From: Adineta vaga
Taxonomy: Eukaryota; Rotifera
NCBI GenBank assembly: GCA_021613535.1
Contig: CP075493.1
Span: 14,694,001 to 14,758,000, forward strand
Reading direction: 5' to 3'
Length of the DNA: 64,000 nt
Shown: positions 57,298 to 64,000 of the stretch, in pieces
Position numbering within the stretch: the first letter of the stretch is position 1
How the letters are laid out: every line of letters starts with the position of its first letter
The notes under the pieces: generated by a model
Databases searched by the model: none
Told to the model about the DNA's origin: nothing
What the model saw: only the letters and a program-made list of their open reading frames with translations
Program-made: the position numbers and the translations under genes

Positions 57298-60200
57298 ATG
57301 TCTTTTTTCAAAGATTATTTTCAGAATCTAAATTTTTTTGAACCAGTTATTAGTAATAATATCAAAGAGAATAAAAATAAACTTCGTTCCAACATTATAG
57401 CTACTCGTATATACATTATAGTTCTTGCAATAATTCTCATTATCGTCAGTATTGTATTGTGGATTACTCCACAAACAACAGTTATCACAATTCAACAGCC
57501 AACAATTGATCAAATAAAACTTATGCCATTCGATGCACGATGTCCTTGTTCACGAATTTCTATTTCCTATGGTGATTTCATTTCACTTCAACCAAGATTT
57601 CATCAAGTATGTTCAAGTGATTTTGTTTCGAATCGATGGATTCAAGCAATTAATCTCGGTATAAACACTAGTTACTATCAGACGACTGATTTTCGACTTA
57701 TTGGAAGTGCTACTTTTCTAGCACTTGCAGAATTTTGTCGTTTGTCAAAAGACAATGTTTTTCGAACCATAACTTCATTTGATATATCTACTCTAATTAG
57801 TCAACAAGTTATCTCTGAAACGATTCTACAATCACAAATACAAGCATTTTTTGATCAATTCTTATTGGCAACATTCAATATCTTTCAATCTCAAATCTAT
57901 TTGATTCGCCAGATAAGTACGACATTCATCTCTGGACTACAAACGAATTTCTATCTGAAATACACGACAGAGACATCTTTACTTGTCGATGCAAACTTAT
58001 ACGTCGACGAGAAGGGAAGTTTTTGCAGTTGCTTGGGAATGTTTGATTGTCGCGCTGCTGCAAATATCTATGATACTACCGATGGAACTGTACTGATGAA
58101 AGTTCTTGGAGTTGTCGCTGGTTGCTTACCAGTAAATTCGATGTTTCTCTCAACTATGGAATGTTTTTACAACCAGACATGTATCAATACTTTGATATCC
58201 TTTTTTGCTATAAACGAAAGTTTTACAGCTATGAAAGTGATTGAAAACAGTCCATTTGGACCGAGTTCAGTGTTGAGATTCATAATCAATAACTTAATGG
58301 TAGAAGATTGGACAAAAAAAATCTCGTATGAAAAATATTATAATCAATGTGCACCTAATACATGTAGTTATTCCAGTGTTGAACATCATAATTTTATCTT
58401 TGTACTGACCAAAATTATTAGTCTTTTGGGTGGTTTGACACTTGTACTCAATTTAATAATTCCAAAAATTGTTCAATTTAAAAGACGCATTCGAAAGTCT
58501 GAACCAGTTCCAAAAATTCCTCGTAAGTGTGATATAGAATTCAATAGGAAACATTCTCCTTATTTCTAGTACATATTCGCATATCTCAACTTCGACTATT
58601 TCTTCAAAAGACCGTGTACGAATTTAATCTTTTCCAACAACAAACAACTAATGATCGACAATTGCGTTTTCAACGAATCGCTACTCGATTACACATCATA
58701 TGTATTGCAATTGCATTAGTCGTATTAACGATATATACATCATTAAGTACAAATATCTATCATGAAACTGTTCTCAATCCAACTGAAACACAATTTATTG
58801 AATTACATCAAAACTATTCAACTAGTCTATCATGTCCATGTTCATCAACTTCTATGCACTACTCTACATTCATGGCTATTCAACCTGATTATCATCAGAT
58901 GTGTTTAAGTGATTTAGTTTCTTCTAATTGGATTTCATACAACTATGCAATAAATGATATTGGTAGACATTACTATTTGGATTATCGCGCGTCTGCCGGA
59001 CTTTTTTTCTACTTTTTATCTCTATTTTGTCAAGAAGCTATGCAGACGGTCACGAATGCACTTGATGTCTTCTTGCAAACACAATTGATTAGTTCTCAAG
59101 TTCTTTCTCAAGAATTCTTTCAATTTCAATCGGATTCATTGATTCAAAACTGGCAATCTACTACGACCTATCAATATGTTCGAACAATTGAATTCATGCG
59201 AATCATTTCACACGGAAATCGACTGAATAATGGCCATTTAAATGTTTTATTTATGACAAATACAACTACAAGAGAAACAACAATGACGTCACAAATGTAT
59301 GGTAATTGTTCTTGTGGTTTATCACCATGTCGTCAACTGTTAGGCATATATGAATACAATTCAACTCGAGATGATTATACGCTAATCTTTGAAATTCCTC
59401 ACTTTTATGTAGGATGCTATTTTGTCGATTTCTTTTTTGCATCAACGTTAGAATGTTACTACAATCGATCTTGTATGATTGAAATTGATCGATATATGGA
59501 TATCGCACGTAGCTCAACTTACAATTTTTCTCCCTTGAACTCAACGCTCAACTCTCCTTACGAGACAATTCAATCTATAACGAACAATCTTATGGTTAAT
59601 TCATGGTCAGTGAATGTTTCTTTTACCTCCTATTATAGTACATGTGCTCCACATTCGTGTACATTTGTATATGAACGTCGTATGAGTATCTTTCTTGTCA
59701 TCACGACTGTCATCGGTATTTTTGGTGGATTATCACTTGGTTTAAAAATTCTTATTATAGTTACTCTACCATTAATTGAGAAAATCATGAATAGTAATCA
59801 TCGTGTTCATCCGATCGATTTTCTTCGACGTTGTTTCACTTTTCATGATCAACATCGATTAATTCGTCAAGTGCATGTACTCTTGCTTATCATAGCATTG
59901 TGCTGTCTTTACATGGTTTCCTCTTTCAGCCCTCGTTTAGTAACTTTTCAGATAGTAAAACCATCGCTCTCTACTTATCAACACTTAGCAACACGCTATT
60001 CTGATACTATTGACTGTACGTGTTCACAAGTATCAATTCAATATGGATTGTTTCTAACGGTCATACCTCGTTTTCATCAAGTTTGTTCAAGTGATTTCGT
60101 ATCCGATCGTTGGATCACGTATATTTATGATATCAGTAATTCAGCTCAACAATCAAATTCAAGTGATTTTCGATATTCAGCCACTGCACAATTCCAGTTA

Positions 60201-60953
60201 CTTGCTGCACTCTGTCGACTTGCAGAAGAAACAGTAAACAATACACTTCTTCGTCTAATTGCAAATTATTTCATCAATATTGAGCTTTTATCTGAAGATG
60301 CTCTTAAAAAACGCATAGAGATGACTGTTAATCAACTGGAGATAACAACACCAAACTCATATCTATCCACTATGTCTTTGATTCGTGGAACTATCGTTGC
60401 AAACATGTTTCTAAGTGGACCGACTAGTAGTTGGTCCATTGATACTCCCGATGTCATTGTAGATGGAGCCAGAATACGCATGAAACCGTTGATGTATGAT
60501 GGATGTAGTTGTGGATCGTCATCAAAATGCGTGCATTCATCGAGAGGTATGCTTGCAGGTTGTTATTCATTAGAAGCACTTTTACAATCGACATTACATT
60601 GTTTGTATGATCAACAATGTATTGATCCAAATCATGTATTTCAAGCAATGAATTTTTCTTCTTCTCTTTCGAAATCGAGTCGTTATGATATGAACACAAC
60701 GATCGAATCGATTGTGAATCAGTTAATGATAGAAGAATATTTAAGATATATTTCATATGTAAAATATTTTGAACAATGTGCACCTTCATCATGTGATTAT
60801 TCGTATATGGGTAAAGATGATTTTATCGAAGGTTTTACATTTTTAATAGGACTATACGGTGGACTGCTGATTATTTGTCGAGCAATTGCCGTGATTATTG
60901 TTAAATTAATTTCGCCTCGTATTTCAAGAGTCATTCCAATAAATGTCAACTAA
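57298..60953 (+). CDS. Three-module, six-TM membrane protein of unknown family (possible fused channel-like trimer)
   Basis: Two exons: 57298-58522 and 58570-60953, with a 47-nt intron (GTAAGT to TTCTAG) that closes the frame; 1202 residues. The downstream part has no ATG of its own, which supports one gene. Three modules of about 400 residues follow each other, each with an N-terminal membrane segment, a Cys-rich ectodomain and a C-terminal membrane segment. Shared landmarks: C(P/T)C then FHQVCSSDFVS-x-RWI (HQMCLSDLVS in module 2), a CSC/CSCG pair, LECFYNQTCI-like phrase (LECYYNRSC, LHCLYDQQC), NNLMVEDW-like phrase, then Y-x2-CAP-x2-C-x-Y just before the last TM with a GG-L-x-L motif. Two TMs around a Cys-rich ectodomain recall DEG/ENaC or P2X subunits, which work as trimers. 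Family membership is not shown. Confidence 0.8.
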
Positions 60954-62222
60954 TGCATATCATGCTGTTGAAACAGAATCTAACATACTCTTTGTATTTT
61001 TCTTAATTTCAATACTTATTCATATAATTGCCAAATAAATATTCTACTTTGAAATATATCACCCAAGAGAATAAAAGTGAGTTGTAGAGTCGTGTAAGTT
61101 TGATCAAGAAAAGATTATTACGCCAACAGTCTCGCCCTCAGAAACTTTCACATTGGAAAACGTGCTATCGTTTTGGTTGATGTACATAGTGTTATAATAA
61201 ATATTGTCAACGGACAAATAGGTGTGGGTGTGAGGGAGAGTGATAATGAAAACAAAATATTTCGAAAGCATATGACATCAGAGAATAAATTCAATTTGTT
61301 TCATAAAATTTCTTGTTCAATATAGAAAAGATAAAAAAAATGTTTAAAATGTTGATATTCCAGCATTTCGCTCGAAATTTGCAGAGTGATTGTAAATGAC
61401 CATGATGTTCATGTTCATATTTCATTTGTGGTGGAGATGCGTCTGATCGTCTTATACAAAAGAAAAATAGAGTTTCATACAAAAAAGAAGTTTTCTCTTA
61501 CTTTTTCCAGCTGATTCTTTGCTTTTGAAATAAGAAAATCAGGTGTACTATCGCCGAATAGAAAACGTCCTACTCTCTTCACCAGTCCTGGTAATGTATT
61601 TTTATTCAATAAAGAGATTGAATTTATGATATGTATAATGGAAATTTATTTCAACGTAGTGAACAATTTTATTATGTAAGCTACAGCTTTAAACTAAACG
61701 TAAATTCTTAAGTTCAACGACTGATTTCGTCACTAGATACGTATTTCCAAATAGAAAAGAATAAATATATCGGCAAACGTATAATTACGCTATGCACCGA
61801 TGATTATACAAAACGAGCCATGGATGAATATTGTACAGAACGCGATAGAAAATGTGCGGAATAGTAAACAGAAAAAAGCATACTCATTTTCAAAACGCTA
61901 TGCCCTGAGTGATGAAGGTAAAGCTTATACGTTTATTCGTTATTTCATATCGCTTTTATTCAATATGCAGATTCTTAGTGGCCATATAACACTTAAAATC
62001 TAGATGAGATAAATATGCGATTAGTTTTTGGATATAGCCGCATTAATATTGCGATCCGCCATGATTGATACTCAGAAAAAAGATGGCGAAAATCATAATA
62101 CATATCGATACTATTTTAAAGTTTTTCCCATCCATCTGTAAGACAATACATTTCGAAATGTCATATAAGTAAAACTACTTATTTTTTATATTTCAGATCA
62201 TATTTTCATCAAATAAGTAAAA
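60954..62222. other. Intergenic region
   Basis: About 1.27 kb. One G-rich tract at 61218-61242. A 67-codon open frame at 61800-62003 has no recognisable features. A possible relic reads TDDYTKRAMDEYCTERD near 61800 in another frame, too short to name. Confidence 0.35.
61218..61242. repeat. G-rich tract, single arm
   Basis: ataggtgtgggtgtgaggg: the G-rich arm of the fold-back family, with TGTGGG as in bdelloid telomere repeats, but no clear C-rich partner. Confidence 0.35.
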
Positions 62223-63882
62223 ATGAATTTCGATAATTTATCACAATACTCTGAATCACCATATCTTATGATTGGATTGGATTTAGCAAATGAATTAGTG
62301 AATCATTCGAATTTGTTCGGCATACAAAACTTATTCAATAGTATAGACGATTGTAAAAATTTCATTCAAAAACAATCAAATGATAAGAAAATTGTCGTTG
62401 TTATTTCCGGACATATATCTTTTCCTGAAATAAACCAACTCGAAAGTCTTTTACAAACCGAAGCTATTTATCTATTCACTCAATCTAATAATCCTAAAGA
62501 ACAATTGAAATGTGTCTATACAAAAATAACGACGAGACAGTTTTCCGAAATACTCGTGAAATTATTGAAAAAGTTTTGGTTTCTTTTCGGTTTAGCTATT
62601 GTCGTAGTTTTCGCTGCTTTATTTCCTCGTATAGGTGCGTCTGGTGGACCACTCTATGCTGAGTATACTCTCAAATGGGGATGTGTTATCATCATTTTTT
62701 TTCTTAGCGGTTTATCATTACCAACAAAAACGTTAAAGCACGAATTATTTCGTTTTCGTTTACATATCTTTACTCAAACGTTTAATCTTGTTTTTATTCC
62801 ATTTACTGTCTTTGGAATCTGTTTATTACTGAGTGAGACATCATTCAATAAAATATTTATTGGTGGTATTATAACAATGGCTTGTACTTCGACGACAATT
62901 TCAAGTAATGTAAGTATTTCAGAAAATAGTCTAGATAACAAGTGATGTGAGAGATCGTTTCTTTACATTTACATGCATCTTTATTGTATATCGGATATAT
63001 ACTAATGTAATATCTCCAATCGCACTATGATAATTTGAACTTTTCATTGTATATATACGAATAAAGGAAAGAAAATTTTGTCTCTAGGTGATAATGACAA
63101 AAAATGCTGGTGGAAATGAGCCGGCTGCCTTAGTCAATGCTGTCTTAGGTAATGTACTTGGTATAGTGGTATCACCTGCACTCATTTGGCTATTTATGTC
63201 AAATGCGAATCTGAATGTTCTAGAACAACCGTATCAATTGCAAGATTATTTAAATGTATTAATGAATTTAAGTATAACCGTACTTGTACCTATTATAGTT
63301 GGTCAAATAATTCATTTACTTTGGACAGAACAAATTACAAGGTTAAAAGAAAAATTTCATTTTACAGAATTAAATAGTCTATCATTATTGATCTTACTTT
63401 GGTCCGTTTTATGCGATTTATTTGGAAGTCAGGCATTTGAAAGTGTGAGAACGATTGATGTTTTAATAATTATTGTTCTTAATGCATCATTTTACATAAC
63501 GTTTTCTTTGATAGCAATGTTTCTTGCAAGATTACCTAATATTTTCATTTGTTGCAAACGAAACAAACATGGTGATAATCAACCATTATTAATAGAGTCA
63601 TATGAACATAAACAAAAGACATGTCTTGATCGATGGCGATTTTCCCGAGAAGATACTATAGCAATTATGTTTTGTGGCGCAACAAAAACAGTTGCAAAAG
63701 GCGTACCATTAATAAATGCTGTGAATTCAGCGAATAATCAAGGATTAATTGGTCTATTTGCACTACCATTGATATTTTATCATGTTGAACAATTAATAAT
63801 TGGTGCTATCGAAGTTTTTCTACTTCAAAAATGGTTGAAATCGAAATATGATGCAAATATTCAAGAACTTGTTCAGAAATAA
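62223..63882 (+). CDS. SLC10A7-like transporter with an extra N-terminal domain
   Basis: Two exons: 62223-62909 and 63088-63882; a 178-nt intron in phase 0; 493 residues. From about residue 117 it is a bile-acid/sodium-symporter-fold protein of the SLC10A7 type: FWFLFGLAIVVVFAALFPRIG, a LSGLSLPTKTL phrase, CTSTTISSN joined by splicing to VIMTKNAGGNEPAALVNAVLGN, and a late GATKTVAKGVPL with the final HVEQLIIGA helix. SLC10A7 proteins act in Golgi/secretory calcium and glycosylation control in vertebrates. Residues 1-116 are foreign to that family and resemble the N-terminus of the ART-TPR protein at 13687 (DDCKNFI / DQCIEFI; VVVISGHIS / LIVSGSIG; AIYLFT / SIFIFC). Both parts lie in one uninterrupted exon, so the join is not an annotation artefact. 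Confidence 0.85.
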
Positions 63883-64000
63883 CACAAAATATTGACATTG
63901 CAAAGAAGATGAAAATGTCAGAAATGATATTCTTCACTTCTTTTCTAAAGTTTCAATCAGACGTTTCATCCTAGTTTTATTCTAACACTCTTTCTGGAAT

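Noticed and set aside
58614-60953. Treating the downstream half of the three-module protein as a separate gene
   Set aside because: It has no ATG at its start, and the 47-nt GTAAGT...CTAG intron joins it in frame to the upstream part.
61800-62003. 67-codon plus-strand frame before the transporter gene
   Set aside because: No match to any pattern I know and no link by splicing to the next gene's ATG at 62223.

Overview
The window reads as nuclear DNA of a bdelloid rotifer (Adineta or Rotaria-like). The case is inferential: AT-rich DNA, very short GT-AG introns (about 49-100 nt), compact genes on both strands, and protein types typical of bdelloids in combination: arginine ADP-ribosyltransferases (ART) joined to TPR or WWE domains, NHL and FG-GAP beta-propeller proteins, LDLa/EGF receptors with a 7TM tail, many peptide-type 7TM receptors, and pentapeptide-repeat genes. 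No virus, CRISPR array, rRNA, or intact transposon was recognised.

Layout. 0-10 kb: 3' end of an LRR-like gene; a 2-oxoglutarate oxygenase ending in a TPR; a 552-bp-arm inverted repeat with two identical divergent copies of a 75-residue gene set inside an old gene relic; an NHL-repeat membrane protein; a zinc alcohol dehydrogenase with one frameshift. 10-20 kb: a 7TM receptor, relics of a receptor and a TPR gene, an intact ART-TPR gene with near-identical repeats, an arrestin-like relic, a hidden four-exon 91-residue gene, and a second 7TM receptor. 21-30 kb: a nine-exon secreted Ig-domain protein and a 1525-residue LDLa/EGF/7TM receptor with a copied fragment upstream. 30.3-44.6 kb: a 6.2-kb unit present in two full tandem copies and a truncated third, carrying an identical secreted Cys-rich gene (x3), a dead WWE-ART gene (x3) and a three-exon 144-residue gene (x2). 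44.7-64 kb: an SLC25A44-like mitochondrial carrier, a decayed pentapeptide-repeat gene, a secreted MACPF protein, a third small 7TM receptor, a 1473-residue FG-GAP protein, a 1202-residue protein built of three tandem two-TM modules, and an SLC10A7-like transporter carrying an extra N-terminal domain that resembles the N-terminus of the ART-TPR gene.

The genes do not form a pathway; the content fits an accessory, fast-turnover region rich in surface receptors, secreted proteins and recent duplications. Exon joins were worked out by hand: at each join given, the reading frame closes exactly across GT-AG borders. The most interesting signals are the shared N-terminal domain in two unrelated proteins, the three-module membrane protein (possibly a fused trimer), the tandem array whose ART gene died before it was amplified, the inverted-repeat gene pair, a promoter motif shared by three genes, and a dispersed family of about 50-bp G-rich/C-rich fold-back elements.
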